Below, in pieces: positions 47,513 through 56,097 of a DNA stretch of 64,000 bases. The notes beneath the pieces are model-generated. The model did not search any database. It saw only the letters and a list, made by a program, of their open reading frames with translations, and was not told the origin of the DNA. The stretch's first letter is position 1. Each line of letters starts with the position of its first letter. A program made the translations under genes and the position numbers. Source of the DNA: Bacteroidota bacterium (GTDB lineage Bacteria > Bacteroidota > Bacteroidia > B-17B0 > Aurantibacillaceae). The stretch is taken from assembly GCA_016194985.1 (NCBI GenBank), contig JACQAK010000039.1:1-64000 (forward strand), given 5' to 3'.

Positions 47513-48523
47513 TTACTCTTCTGCTTCTGTTACAAATGTATTCAATCCAGGGGTTTCATATACCTGATAATTTCCTTTATCGTCGGAATAGATGAGGTAG
47601 GCTTGTAGCTCTGGGTGTGCTGCTAAAAACACCTTTGCTTTTTCAAGCCCCATCACTAATACTCCGGTAGCATTGGCATCCGAAGAAATACATTCTTTAG
47701 AAAAAATGGAGGCGCTTAACAAATTGTTTTTTGTTGGATAACCTGTTTTTGGATCAAGATGATGTGCATATTTAACTCCGTCTTCTATCACAAAGCGCCT
47801 GTAGTTTCCGGAAGTAGCAATGGCCAGATTCTCAAGTTTCACAATCGCTTTCACAGGGTTTTCAGATTCTTTATTGTCAATTGGTTTTTCAATACCTATC
47901 GTCCAGTTATTACCGTTTGGTTTTTTCCCTTTGGCGTATACTTCTCCGCCAATTTCAACCATGTAAGCTTTAATACCTTTGGAATTTAAAAATCCGGAAA
48001 CAACATCTACGGAGTAGCCTTGTGCAAAGGCATTAAAATCAAGGGATACGCGGGGATCTTTTTTAACAACGGTATTACCTTTTAATTCTATTAAATCAAA
48101 GCCCACAAATTTTAAGATACTATCGATCTTTGATTTTTCTATTTTTTGTTTTTTACCGGGTCCAAATCCCCAGGCATTTACTAAAGGATATACGGTTGGA
48201 TCAAAGGCGCCATCGGTATTTTTCCATACTTCCTTTGCCTTGTTAAAACAAGCAATAAAGTATTTGTCGACCTTCACATTTTTTTGATTCGAGTTGATTC
48301 TTGAAATAATGGATGTTGGCAAATAGGTGGAAACGGATTTATCAAAATTCTGAAGGATCGTTTCTATTTCTGGTTGAAAATTTCTGTTCAGCGAATCAAA
48401 ATAGGTGATATGATAGGTTGATCCCTGCGCATTTCCCCATAGTTTGATAGGCTCTGATTGTGCAAGTGCCAGCATGCCGGCAAATACAGTAAGCCCGATA
48501 GTATATAATCCTTGTTTCATCAT
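47513..48523 (-). CDS. apbE: FAD:protein FMN transferase ApbE
   Basis: 336 residues (ATG 48523 or 48520) with a signal peptide (TVFAGMLALAQSEPIK) for the periplasm. Family motifs are IGGEVYAKGKKP (GGE), GAFDPTVYPLVNAWGFG, SLDFNAFAQGYSVD and HHLDPKTGYP near residue 255, including the Mg and flavin-binding acids. The enzyme attaches FMN covalently to a threonine of target proteins in the periplasm, using FAD. No recognised target (NqrB, NqrC, RnfG or FMN_bind) is in the window. Its place next to the Czc operon and a DUF2271 gene resembles reported DUF2271-PepSY-ApbE neighbourhoods linked to iron; PepSY is absent here. Confidence 0.9.
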   Translation of the reverse strand: MMKQGLYTIGLTVFAGMLALAQSEPIKLWGNAQGSTYHITYFDSLNRNFQPEIETILQNFDKSVSTYLPTSIISRINSNQKNVKVDKYFIACFNKAKEVWKNTDGAFDPTVYPLVNAWGFGPGKKQKIEKSKIDSILKFVGFDLIELKGNTVVKKDPRVSLDFNAFAQGYSVDVVSGFLNSKGIKAYMVEIGGEVYAKGKKPNGNNWTIGIEKPIDNKESENPVKAIVKLENLAIATSGNYRRFVIEDGVKYAHHLDPKTGYPTKNNLLSASIFSKECISSDANATGVLVMGLEKAKVFLAAHPELQAYLIYSDDKGNYQVYETPGLNTFVTEAEE

Positions 48524-48628
48524 GATCTCTCGTTTTCCTGAATAGCAAAGGTATTATTTTAAGGCATAAACATGTTGGAGTATTTTTGAATATACGTTAA
48601 AAAAATAGCAGGATACAAAGGAAACTAC

Positions 48629-48636
48629 TAGCTTTG
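48629..48636 (+). promoter_or_regulatory. -7 box upstream of the TPR gene
   Basis: TAGCTTTG matches TAnnTTTG. It ends only 8 bases before the ATG at 48645, so the transcript would be nearly leaderless. No TTTG was seen at the -33 distance (the closest is 40 bases upstream). Confidence 0.45.
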
Positions 48637-48644
48637 TAGCGGAT

Positions 48645-49253
48645 ATGAAAATAGTATTTGCGTTCAGTTTTTATTTTTTGATCTTCCTTGCCGGACATGG
48701 ACAATCGTTAAAAGATGAATACAACGAGTGTGCCGTGGAAAGAATTAATCAGGGAGATTATAAAGGAGCCATAGAGTATTTCACCAGAGTAATTGAGATT
48801 AGTCCTAACGACTCCATGGCTTATTTCGACAGAGGAATGGCTAAAGATGTACTAAAAGATTATAAAGGAGCGATTGAAGATTTTACGAAACAAATTGAGA
48901 TCGATCACGAAAGTGTGGATAGTTATTTTTTGAGAGGTATTACAAAAAACAAATCAAAGGATTATGAAGGTGCCATAAAGGATTTTACAAAAACCATTGA
49001 ATTGGAAGATTCTAACGCCGATGCCTGGTTTTACAGGGGACTTCTTAAGTTGAACATGAAAGATTATCCAAATGCCCTGGCGGATTTCAACCATGCGATT
49101 AACTATAATGCGAATAAGCCGGAGTATTATCTGGAGAGAGGAAAACTAAAACTTGTTTTAAAAAAGAAGGACGACGCTTGTTCTGATTTTATGCTCTATA
49201 AAAAGGTAGGAGGTGATCCTAAAAAGATAAGCATCAAAATGCCTTGTGATTAA
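48645..49253 (+). CDS. Periplasmic TPR protein
   Basis: 202 residues. A signal peptide (FSFYFLIFLAGHGQ) precedes four TPR units with the regular DYKGAIEDFTK / DYEGAIKDFTK / DYPNALADFNH pattern and a partial fifth unit (ACSDFMLYKKVGGDPKK). The protein is a probable scaffold or lipid- or peptide-binding adaptor; the partner is not known. Its stop overlaps the stop of the convergent HisKA_2 kinase by 4 bases. No catalytic domain is present. Confidence 0.82.
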   Translation: MKIVFAFSFYFLIFLAGHGQSLKDEYNECAVERINQGDYKGAIEYFTRVIEISPNDSMAYFDRGMAKDVLKDYKGAIEDFTKQIEIDHESVDSYFLRGITKNKSKDYEGAIKDFTKTIELEDSNADAWFYRGLLKLNMKDYPNALADFNHAINYNANKPEYYLERGKLKLVLKKKDDACSDFMLYKKVGGDPKKISIKMPCD

Positions 49254-50485
49254 TTGAAGGGAAATACCAGGCTTACACAGGCTCCCGGTTCATTTCTAAA
49301 CACTACTTTTGCATCGATCTGATCAGCTAAAGATTCTATTAAAGAAATTCCTAAGGATGTATCGCTTCGTTTTTCAATATCAGAAAAACCAATACCATTA
49401 TCGGACACCGAGATCTGAATTCGGTCGTAAATGATCTGCATCCTGATATAGATCGTAGGATTTTCGGGATGATGCTGAAAGGCATGCTTTAAGGAGTTAG
49501 TTAAAGCTTCATTAATGATTAAGCCTATGGGAACCGCTTTGGTAATTTCCATTTCCACTTTATCCAACTCCTCTTCAATTTTTATTGACCCGGTAGCATT
49601 AGAAAAGCTGGTAATGACTTCCTTAACAAGTTCGGACACATAGATCTTAAAATCAATTTTTGACAAATTATCTTTTTTGTATAGTCGTTCATGAACCATA
49701 GAGATACTCATCACACGGTTTCTGGATTCGATCATTAATTGTTTGGAGGTATTGCAGGGAGCCTTTTCTGTTTGAAGATTAAGTAGTCCTGTAATAACTG
49801 CCAGATTGTTTTTTACGCGGTGTTGTATCTCTGCCAGTAACACATCTTTTTCTTTAAGAGATTGCGAGATCTTTAATTGAGCCTCTTGCTCTTTATGTAA
49901 TAAGGCAATGGCTTCATTATTCTGGCGATTTATCAGCTTCACTACCAGATATACCAACAGGATGGTTAAAGAAACGGTGAGTCCGCAATTATACATTAGC
50001 AAAATCCTGTTATCGGCTTCTGTTATATTTGCCAGCTTGAGACTATCGATATTAAACGTCATGGCAGCCACAAAACCAAGCAAAATAATAATGAAGAAAA
50101 TAATAGTACGGGTATTTGTTTTGGTAGGATTATGGAGCAAAGCCACACAAAACACTACCGGAAAATAATAGAGATAATTGCCAACGGAAATATCGTATTG
50201 TTCGTTTAGGATAAATATGCAAAAGTTGATGCAGATAACGAAAATGTAGGTAGCGGTGTTGTATTTCTTTTGCCAGTTAAAAAACAAAATAGACAACGAT
50301 GACATGGCTGTAAAGAGTACCACCGGGGTAGGGTAGTTTCCGGTAATAAAAAAAACGGTTGTAATACCAAGCACCAACCCCAAAAGAGTAATTAAGGCGA
50401 ACAGATTTACAATTCGCGCTTCACGCTTTTGGTAAAATTCCATTTCAGAATTTACCCCAAGATTAATTAAATTTCCAAAAACCAT
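49250..50485 (-). CDS. Membrane histidine kinase, HisKA_2 (HWE-like) family
   Basis: 411 residues. Six hydrophobic segments at about 27-195 form an integral membrane sensor resembling the 7TMR-type. Then a coiled-coil (EAIALLHKEQEAQLKISQSL) leads to the acceptor helix AEIQHRVKNNLAVITGLLNL, the HisKA_2 signature, and the ATPase domain with N box IINEALTNSLKHAF and G box DNGIGFSD. Such kinases usually act on receiver-only or ANTAR/LytTR-type partners; no regulator gene is adjacent. The start at ATG 50485 is taken. The signal is unknown. Confidence 0.85.
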   Translation of the reverse strand: MVFGNLINLGVNSEMEFYQKREARIVNLFALITLLGLVLGITTVFFITGNYPTPVVLFTAMSSLSILFFNWQKKYNTATYIFVICINFCIFILNEQYDISVGNYLYYFPVVFCVALLHNPTKTNTRTIIFFIIILLGFVAAMTFNIDSLKLANITEADNRILLMYNCGLTVSLTILLVYLVVKLINRQNNEAIALLHKEQEAQLKISQSLKEKDVLLAEIQHRVKNNLAVITGLLNLQTEKAPCNTSKQLMIESRNRVMSISMVHERLYKKDNLSKIDFKIYVSELVKEVITSFSNATGSIKIEEELDKVEMEITKAVPIGLIINEALTNSLKHAFQHHPENPTIYIRMQIIYDRIQISVSDNGIGFSDIEKRSDTSLGISLIESLADQIDAKVVFRNEPGACVSLVFPFN

Positions 50486-50530
50486 TTATGGTGAAATATG
50501 GTTCAAGATAATCATTTTTTCTAAAAATAA

Positions 50531-50559
50531 AAGTCCTGTAATTATTAATTACAGGACTT
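50531..50559 (-). terminator. Terminator of leuS
   Basis: A 14-base perfect inverted repeat, AAGTCCTGTAATTA at 50531-50544 and TAATTACAGGACTT at 50546-50559, one-base loop, followed on the minus strand by a T-rich run. It lies 29 bases past the leuS stop. Confidence 0.88.
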
Positions 50560-50587
50560 GAAATGTAAGATTTTTTTGAGATAATGT

Positions 50588-53500
50588 TTAAACCACCATA
50601 TTCACAATTTTCTTGTGAACCACAATTACTTTTTTAGGCTGCTTGCCATCCAGGAATTTGGAGGTTTGTTCGTTGGCCATTACAATCGCCTCTACTTCAG
50701 GAGCGGTTAATGTAGCTGCTAACTCCAGTGTAAATTTAACTTTTCCATTAAAGGATACAGGATAATTCACGCTGTCATCTACTAAATAAGCTTCGTTAAA
50801 ATCAGGGAACGGAGCAGTGGAGATACTTTCAGCATGCCCTAACTGTTTCCATAATTCTTCGGCAATGTGCGGCGCATAAGGCGATAAACAAATCAATAAG
50901 GGCTCAAGAACAGCACGCTTATTACATTTGGCATCCGTTAATTCATTTACGCAGATCATAAAATTACTGATGGAAGTATTGAACGAAAAACGCTCAATGT
51001 CTTCGGTAATTTTTTTAATGGTTTTATGTAAGGTTTTTAATTCACCTTTAGTTGGTTCATCATCACTTACTGCAAATGTTCCTGTACCATAAAACAATTT
51101 CCATAATTTTTTTAAGAAGCCGTGCACGCCTGTAATACCATTAGTATTCCAGGGTTTACTTTGTTCTAAAGGACCTAAGAACATTTCATATAAACGCAAG
51201 GTGTCAGACCCAAATTTTTCTGCAATGTCATCTGGTGTTACAACATTGTATTTTGATTTAGACATTTTTTCTACTTCAGTACCACAGATATAATCTCCGT
51301 TTTCTTCTAGAAGAAAGTGAGCACTTTTGTATTCTTCCCGCCAGTTTTTAAAAGACTCGACATTTAATATATTTCCTTTGGAAACGAGATTTACATCAAC
51401 ATTTATTTGAAATATACTTTCATTAAAAGATAGTTTACCAACCTTGTCAGGATGCAATGCCTGCAATTGTTTAGTAATTATATTTCCAATTTCAGAAATT
51501 TTATCTATAGCCATTTGTCTATCAGCGGTCCATTCTTCTTTATTAAATGAATCAAATAGACTCTTGGACACAAAAACAGGAGGAATCTCTTTTACTGGCA
51601 ATAACTCTTTTTTTGAATCAGGTGAATCTGCTATTGAAGTATGAGAAACACCAAAGGACACTCTAAATGCTTTTGAAGATAATCCCTGTATCATTCCTTG
51701 ATTGATCAACTTCTTAGCCGGTTCATCAATATCAATGTAGCCAAGGTCTTTCAGGAATTTGGTCCAGAAACGTACATACAATAAATGCCCTGTGGCGTGC
51801 TCACTACCACCAATGTATAAGTCGACCTGTTGCCAGTAGTCAGTTAATTTTTTATCCGCAAATACCGAACCATTATGAGGATCCATATAACGTAAAAAAT
51901 ACCAGCTACTGCCTGCCCAACCCGGCATTGTCGAATGTTCATAATCAAACTCTCCTTTGTATTTCCAGGACGAGGACGCACGAGCCAAAGGCGGCTCACC
52001 ATCTTCCGTTGGTAAATATTTATCTACCTCCGGTAATACCAAAGGCAATTCATTTTCTGCCAATACATACGGAATATCATTTTTGTAATACACCGGAATG
52101 GGCTCTCCCCAATAGCGTTGACGGCCAAACACGGCATCGCGCAAACGGAAATTCAATTTCTTTTTTCCTAAACGCTGGATCTCAATTTCCTGCATGGCTA
52201 GTTTCATGGCGTCCTTTACCTGCAAGCCATTCAAAAAATCAGAGTTGATCAAAATACCCTCTTTGGCATCATAGGATTCTTTTTCCAGATCACCGCCTTT
52301 TACCACTTCTATAATCGGTAAGCCAAAGTGTTTGGCAAAACTATAATCTCTGCTATCATGCGCCGGAACAGCCATCACCGCACCTGTGCCGTATCCTGCC
52401 AATACATAGTCGCCAATCCATACCGGAATTTGTTTTCCTGTGAAAGGATGTTCCACATACGAACCGGTGAACACGCCTGTAATTTTAGTCACATCCGCCT
52501 GACGCTCGCGTTCGCTTCTGTTTTTTGCCTGTGTAACATAAGCCTCCACAGCAGCTTTATTTTCTGCAGTGGTTAAGCTTTCTACTAATTCATGTTCAGG
52601 GGCGATGGTTAAAAAGGATACACCGAATATTGTATCAGGACGAGTTGTGAATACTTCAATGTCATGCTGAACTTGTTTCAGCATCTCTTGAGACCCTGAA
52701 ACAAGTTCAGGGTGACGAATTACTTTAAATCTCAATGAAGTTCCTTCACTTTTTCCTATCCAGTTGCGTTGTGCTTCTTTTAAGCTGTCTGTCCAATCCA
52801 ACGTATCCAATCCGTCTAACAATCTTTGTGCGTAAGCGTTAATGCGCATACTCCACTGTTTCATCAGTTTGCGTTCTACGGGATATCCGCCGCGTTCACT
52901 CACGCCGTCTTTCACTTCATCGTTGGCCAACACGGTTCCTAATTGCGGACACCAGTTAACGTAAGCCTCGCCTAAGTAGGCAATACGATAGGCCATTAAA
53001 ATATCGGATTGTTCTTTTTCTGTAAAGGCTTTCCATTGCGCCGCAGTAAAGGATTGCACAGACTCTTCGCAAGCTGCATTTACCTTGCTGTTTCCATTAG
53101 TTTCAAACTCAGAAATCAGTGTTGAAATGGTTTCTGCCTTATCACTGCTTTTGTTGTACCACGAATTAAAGAGTTGTATAAAGATCCACTGGGTCCATTT
53201 GTAATACTCCGGGTTGGAGGTTCTTACTTCTCTGTCCCAGTCAAACGAAAAACCAATTTTATCCAGTTGTCTGCGGTAAACAGCAATGTTGTTTTCGGTG
53301 GTTATTTTAGGATGTTGCCCTGTCTGGATCGCATATTGTTCGGCAGGCAAGCCAAAGCTATCGTAACCCATGGGATGTAATACATTAAAGCCTTTATGGC
53401 GTTTGTAACGGGCTACAATATCAGAAGCAATATATCCTAAAGGATGTCCCACATGTAAACCCGCACCGGATGGATAGGGGAACATATCCAATACGTAGTA

Positions 53501-53596
53501 CTTAGGTTTATCTCCACCGTCTTTGGCGGCAAAGGTTTTATGTTTTGCCCAATATGCCTGCCAATTACTTTCTATCTCTTTAAAATTGTATTCCAT
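50588..53596 (-). CDS. leuS: Leucyl-tRNA synthetase with an in-frame palindromic insertion
   Basis: 1,002 residues, class Ia. The HIGH-type motif is HVGHPLGY near 48-55; the KMSKS motif is [11 protein letters not shown] near 775; the CP1 editing domain starts at [10 protein letters not shown]. Two parts make it longer than usual. A short Lys/Glu-rich insert lies at about 145-180, common in Bacteroidota. At about residues 294-312 an extra block [18 protein letters not shown] sits just before [10 protein letters not shown] and is encoded by a 56-base palindromic element. A further poorly conserved insertion precedes the KMSKS loop (about 660-770). It charges tRNA-Leu; it is essential, so the element must be tolerated. 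Start and end look normal. Confidence 0.93.
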   Translation of the reverse strand: MEYNFKEIESNWQAYWAKHKTFAAKDGGDKPKYYVLDMFPYPSGAGLHVGHPLGYIASDIVARYKRHKGFNVLHPMGYDSFGLPAEQYAIQTGQHPKITTENNIAVYRRQLDKIGFSFDWDREVRTSNPEYYKWTQWIFIQLFNSWYNKSSDKAETISTLISEFETNGNSKVNAACEESVQSFTAAQWKAFTEKEQSDILMAYRIAYLGEAYVNWCPQLGTVLANDEVKDGVSERGGYPVERKLMKQWSMRINAYAQRLLDGLDTLDWTDSLKEAQRNWIGKSEGTSLRFKVIRHPELVSGSQEMLKQVQHDIEVFTTRPDTIFGVSFLTIAPEHELVESLTTAENKAAVEAYVTQAKNRSERERQADVTKITGVFTGSYVEHPFTGKQIPVWIGDYVLAGYGTGAVMAVPAHDSRDYSFAKHFGLPIIEVVKGGDLEKESYDAKEGILINSDFLNGLQVKDAMKLAMQEIEIQRLGKKKLNFRLRDAVFGRQRYWGEPIPVYYKNDIPYVLAENELPLVLPEVDKYLPTEDGEPPLARASSSWKYKGEFDYEHSTMPGWAGSSWYFLRYMDPHNGSVFADKKLTDYWQQVDLYIGGSEHATGHLLYVRFWTKFLKDLGYIDIDEPAKKLINQGMIQGLSSKAFRVSFGVSHTSIADSPDSKKELLPVKEIPPVFVSKSLFDSFNKEEWTADRQMAIDKISEIGNIITKQLQALHPDKVGKLSFNESIFQINVDVNLVSKGNILNVESFKNWREEYKSAHFLLEENGDYICGTEVEKMSKSKYNVVTPDDIAEKFGSDTLRLYEMFLGPLEQSKPWNTNGITGVHGFLKKLWKLFYGTGTFAVSDDEPTKGELKTLHKTIKKITEDIERFSFNTSISNFMICVNELTDAKCNKRAVLEPLLICLSPYAPHIAEELWKQLGHAESISTAPFPDFNEAYLVDDSVNYPVSFNGKVKFTLELAATLTAPEVEAIVMANEQTSKFLDGKQPKKVIVVHKKIVNMVV
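52661..52716. repeat. Palindromic element inserted in leuS
   Basis: Two 27-base arms (52661-52687 and 52690-52716) pair with four mismatches across a 2-base loop. Each arm is itself a hairpin: ATGCTGAA..TTCAGCAT in one, ACCCTGAA..TTCAGGGT in the other. The four differences between arms are paired compensations within each half hairpin. On the minus strand it is read in frame as [18 protein letters not shown]. No second copy was found in this window. Confidence 0.85.
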
Positions 53597-53678
53597 AGTT
53601 CGTTGATTTTGCGAGGTGTAAAGATAAGATTTACCAGCAAAGAGACAAGGAGTTTTTGAGGTTTAGGATTTGGGCGTG

Positions 53679-53726
53679 TCCGCCAGCCGGCGGATTCAAT
53701 CTTTTACGCAACGGAGTGGCGTAAAA
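53679..53726. repeat. Intergenic hairpins upstream of leuS
   Basis: In the 259-base gap between leuS and the acyltransferase gene are two stems: TCCGCC/GGCGGA (53679-53694, 4-base loop) and TTTTACGC/GCGTAAAA (53702-53709 and 53719-53726). Further on, ATCCCTCACGC occurs near 53741 and ATCCCTCACGC again near 53820. The GC-rich first stem stands out from its AT-rich surroundings. No gene is seen; the region looks like a dispersed intergenic repeat. Confidence 0.55.
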
Positions 53727-53855
53727 GGATTTATGCTCGCATCCCTCACGCTTTTAGGTACGATTGAAGTTTAAATTTCGATTGGGAATATGAAATTGCG
53801 TGAAGGATTTCCACTACAATCCCTCACGCAAACTTTATTTAAATTGAGGTAGCGG

Positions 53856-54419
53856 TTATTCTGCGATTGTATGTAAGGCAAAATTATCAGGATTGCGCCC
53901 TATTTTGTTTTTATAGAACTCCATGATCAATTTCATATCCTCGTTAAAGTTACCGGTTGGATAAATTAATTTATCAATACCGCATTCTTTTTTGGCATAG
54001 TCTATAAAGCCAAGCGCAATAGGCACTTTGGCCTTTAACGCTACATGATAAAATCCGGTTTTCCATTTGTTAACGGCAGAGCGCGTTCCTTCAGGAGTAA
54101 TTAGTAATAAGAGGTCTTTGCGTTCATTAAATAAATCAACCATCGCATCCACCGTTCCCTTTCTTGATCCATCAGGGTTTGTGCCTCTGTCAATGGGGAG
54201 TGCTCCTAGCTTTTTCATTAAGCCTTTAAACGGAAATTTATACCATTCTTTTTTGATCGTAAAACGCGAATTGATATTCATGTCTTTTAATGCGCCCATT
54301 GCATAGATAAAGTCCCAGTTACTGGTATGAGGGGCTGCAATAATCACACATTTTAAAATATCTTTAGGCAAATAGTGTGTTACTTTCCAGCCTTTTAATT
54401 TGAAGAAAAAATTGAACAT
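53856..54419 (-). CDS. 1-acyl-sn-glycerol-3-phosphate acyltransferase-like protein (PlsC family)
   Basis: 187 residues, at the short end for the family. The catalytic HxxxxD motif is APHTSNWDFIYAMG near residue 31-36, with the substrate-binding LGALPIDRG and LITPEGTRSAVNKWKTGFYH, the third family motif. No clear membrane anchor precedes it beyond the hydrophobic start MFNFFFKLKG. It would acylate a lysophospholipid or a related lipid at the inner membrane face. It stands alone between leuS and the aldehyde dehydrogenase gene. A specific substrate is not readable. Confidence 0.82.
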   Translation of the reverse strand: MFNFFFKLKGWKVTHYLPKDILKCVIIAAPHTSNWDFIYAMGALKDMNINSRFTIKKEWYKFPFKGLMKKLGALPIDRGTNPDGSRKGTVDAMVDLFNERKDLLLLITPEGTRSAVNKWKTGFYHVALKAKVPIALGFIDYAKKECGIDKLIYPTGNFNEDMKLIMEFYKNKIGRNPDNFALHTIAE

Positions 54420-54521
54420 AGAACCAAAATTAATGAATGAGTATAATCAACCCTATACCTTTTTAGGAATAGATATACAAGTTACAAATAAAATATTAAT
54501 TATTAAAATATGGAAAAAGGA

Positions 54522-55400
54522 CTAATACTTGATTCCGGAAACACCAATGTTTTCAATAGGATGCCAGGTTGTTTTAATTTCCTGCAAGTCGGTAATATAA
54601 TAAGGCCCTTGCTCTTTTTCGTCGCTCCAGTTTTTATTCCAGGTAAACACACGCTTCACATTTAAGGATGCATTTTCGCCAATGGTTTTATTGAAATCCT
54701 TTTCGGCATTACAATTAATAACGGCATTCACATCCATGTGAGAAGAAAAATGAGCGTGTAATTCTTTTCGGTTTCCGGTCACAATATTTACAACACCTCC
54801 GGGAACATCACTGGTAGCAATCACTTCAGCAAAAGTAATAGAACAGGTTGGCTTGCTTTCTGATGCTAACACAATGCAAGTATTTCCTCCGGCAATGCAA
54901 GGTGCAACTACTGATACCAGGCCTAATAAAGCCGTTGATTCATCAGCCAGAATAGCTACTACACCCATTGGTTCCGGTACCGAAAAATTAAAATGCGACG
55001 TTGCCACAGGATTAACCGCACTGAATAATTGCTGATATTTATCGCACCATCCGGCATAATATACTAATCGATCGATACTTTGTTCTACTTCTTTTTTGGC
55101 AGCAGTAGCCGTATAACCTAATTGTTTCAATTCCTCTAAAAACTGTTCTTTGCGTCCTTCCAGCATTTCGGCTATACGGTATAAAATTTGTCCGCGGTTA
55201 AATGCTGCACGGGAACTCCAGCCGCTAAATGCCGCACGGGCTGCAACAACAGAGTTTCTAAAATCTTTTCGGGAAGATAAACTAACGTTTACAGTCATGT
55301 TGTTTTTTAATTTTAAAGGATAATAGCGTCCACTCTCAGTACGGGGGAATTGTCCGCCAATAAATATTTTGTATGTTTTTAAAACTTCTATTCTTTCCAT
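54522..55400 (-). CDS. Short aldehyde-dehydrogenase-like protein lacking catalytic residues
   Basis: About 292 residues from ATG 55400; an upstream ATG at 55415 lies in a repeat and is unlikely. It has the N-terminal NAD-binding fold of ALDH (IFIGGQFPRTESGRYYPLKL, VARAAFSGWSSRAAFNRGQI, VVNIVTGNRKELHAHF) but ends near the point where ALDH would have its catalytic Glu and Cys; neither ELGGK nor a GxxC loop is present. The tail ITDLQEIKTTWHPIENIGVS looks natural, not cut. It matches the second half of ALDH16-type proteins, and in many bacteria such a short partner lies next to deoC and a full ALDH, as here. It is probably a structural or allosteric partner of the full ALDH at 56098-57567. Confidence 0.72.
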   Translation of the reverse strand: MERIEVLKTYKIFIGGQFPRTESGRYYPLKLKNNMTVNVSLSSRKDFRNSVVAARAAFSGWSSRAAFNRGQILYRIAEMLEGRKEQFLEELKQLGYTATAAKKEVEQSIDRLVYYAGWCDKYQQLFSAVNPVATSHFNFSVPEPMGVVAILADESTALLGLVSVVAPCIAGGNTCIVLASESKPTCSITFAEVIATSDVPGGVVNIVTGNRKELHAHFSSHMDVNAVINCNAEKDFNKTIGENASLNVKRVFTWNKNWSDEKEQGPYYITDLQEIKTTWHPIENIGVSGIKY

Positions 55401-55407
55401 AATGTTT

Positions 55408-55542
55408 AACCGCAAAGATCGCTGAGTTTTTTTCGCAAAGACCTCAGAGAAAATCTGCTATATTTTAATTGTTACTGGTTATTATTTTTAATCATTATAT
55501 TTTTTGCGTTCTCTGTGTTTTTCTCTCTGCTTCTTAGCGGTT
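55408..55542. repeat. Repeat copy A (AACCGC...GCGGTT) beside the short ALDH gene
   Basis: About 135 bases beginning AACCGCAAAGATCGCTGAG and ending GCTTCTTAGCGGTT, with imperfectly inverted ends. It closely resembles copy C at 55971-56092. It contains the first bases upstream of the short ALDH gene and no long ORF. Confidence 0.75.
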
Positions 55543-55558
55543 ACTAAACAATTACTTT

Positions 55559-55580
55559 AACCGCAAAGATCGCCGAGTTT
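55559..55580. repeat. Half copy of the AACCGC repeat at the 3' end of the GxxExxY gene
   Basis: AACCGCAAAGATCGCCGAG followed by TTT; only the left end of the repeat is present, ending exactly at the stop codon of the GxxExxY gene. Confidence 0.65.
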
Positions 55581-55964
55581 TTATAAATTATTTACTACTC
55601 TTTTAATTCCGTCTTTTACTCTAGTCACATTGAAATTAATTAATAATCCCAATTTTACATGACTTAATTTTAAATAAGTTAACACTTGTGCTAAATGCAC
55701 ATCGGTTAGCCCTTCGCATGCCTTTATTTCTATAATTACTTTGTTTTCTACTATTAAATCCAATCTATAACCAACTTCTAATTTTACTTCTTCATATACT
55801 AAGGGCAAAGCTTTTTGCTTCTCAACTTTTAATCCTTCTTTAATCAACTCATAATACAAACACTCTTCATATGCAGACTCTAATAATCCTGGGCCTAATG
55901 CAGTGTGAACTTTTATAGCACATCCAATTATTATTTGCGACAAATCGTTCTCAATCATATTCAC
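55581..55964 (-). CDS. GxxExxY protein (PD-(D/E)xK-like)
   Basis: About 127 residues (ATG 55964 or 55958). The name-giving motif is GPGLLESAYEECLYYEL (GxxExxY) near residues 25-32, followed by a nuclease-like core LEVGYRLDLIVENKVIIEIK with Asp and the Glu-x-Lys end, and LAQVLTYLKLSHVKLGLLIN. These proteins are common but functionally unclear; a nuclease fold suggests a DNA- or RNA-cutting role. It is bracketed by two AACCGC repeats (A and C) and a half copy, and sits between the two ALDH genes, suggesting mobilisation into a once contiguous locus. Confidence 0.85.
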   Translation of the reverse strand: MNMIENDLSQIIIGCAIKVHTALGPGLLESAYEECLYYELIKEGLKVEKQKALPLVYEEVKLEVGYRLDLIVENKVIIEIKACEGLTDVHLAQVLTYLKLSHVKLGLLINFNVTRVKDGIKRVVNNL

Positions 55965-55970
55965 TTATTT

Positions 55971-56092
55971 AACCGCAAAGACCGCTGAGATTTTTCGCAG
56001 AGGTCGCAAAACAGTTATGTTACTATTCTCTTTTGTATTATTTAACCTTCCTCTTGCGTTCTTTGCGTTTTTCCCTCTGTCTCTTTGCGGTT
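55971..56092. repeat. Repeat copy C (AACCGC...GCGGTT) upstream of the GxxExxY gene
   Basis: About 122 bases, AACCGCAAAGACCGCTGAG at one end and CTCTTTGCGGTT at the other, with a central AT-rich part. Same end sequences as copy A at 55408-55542. It ends 6 bases before the stop of the full ALDH gene. Confidence 0.75.
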
Positions 56093-56097
56093 AAACC

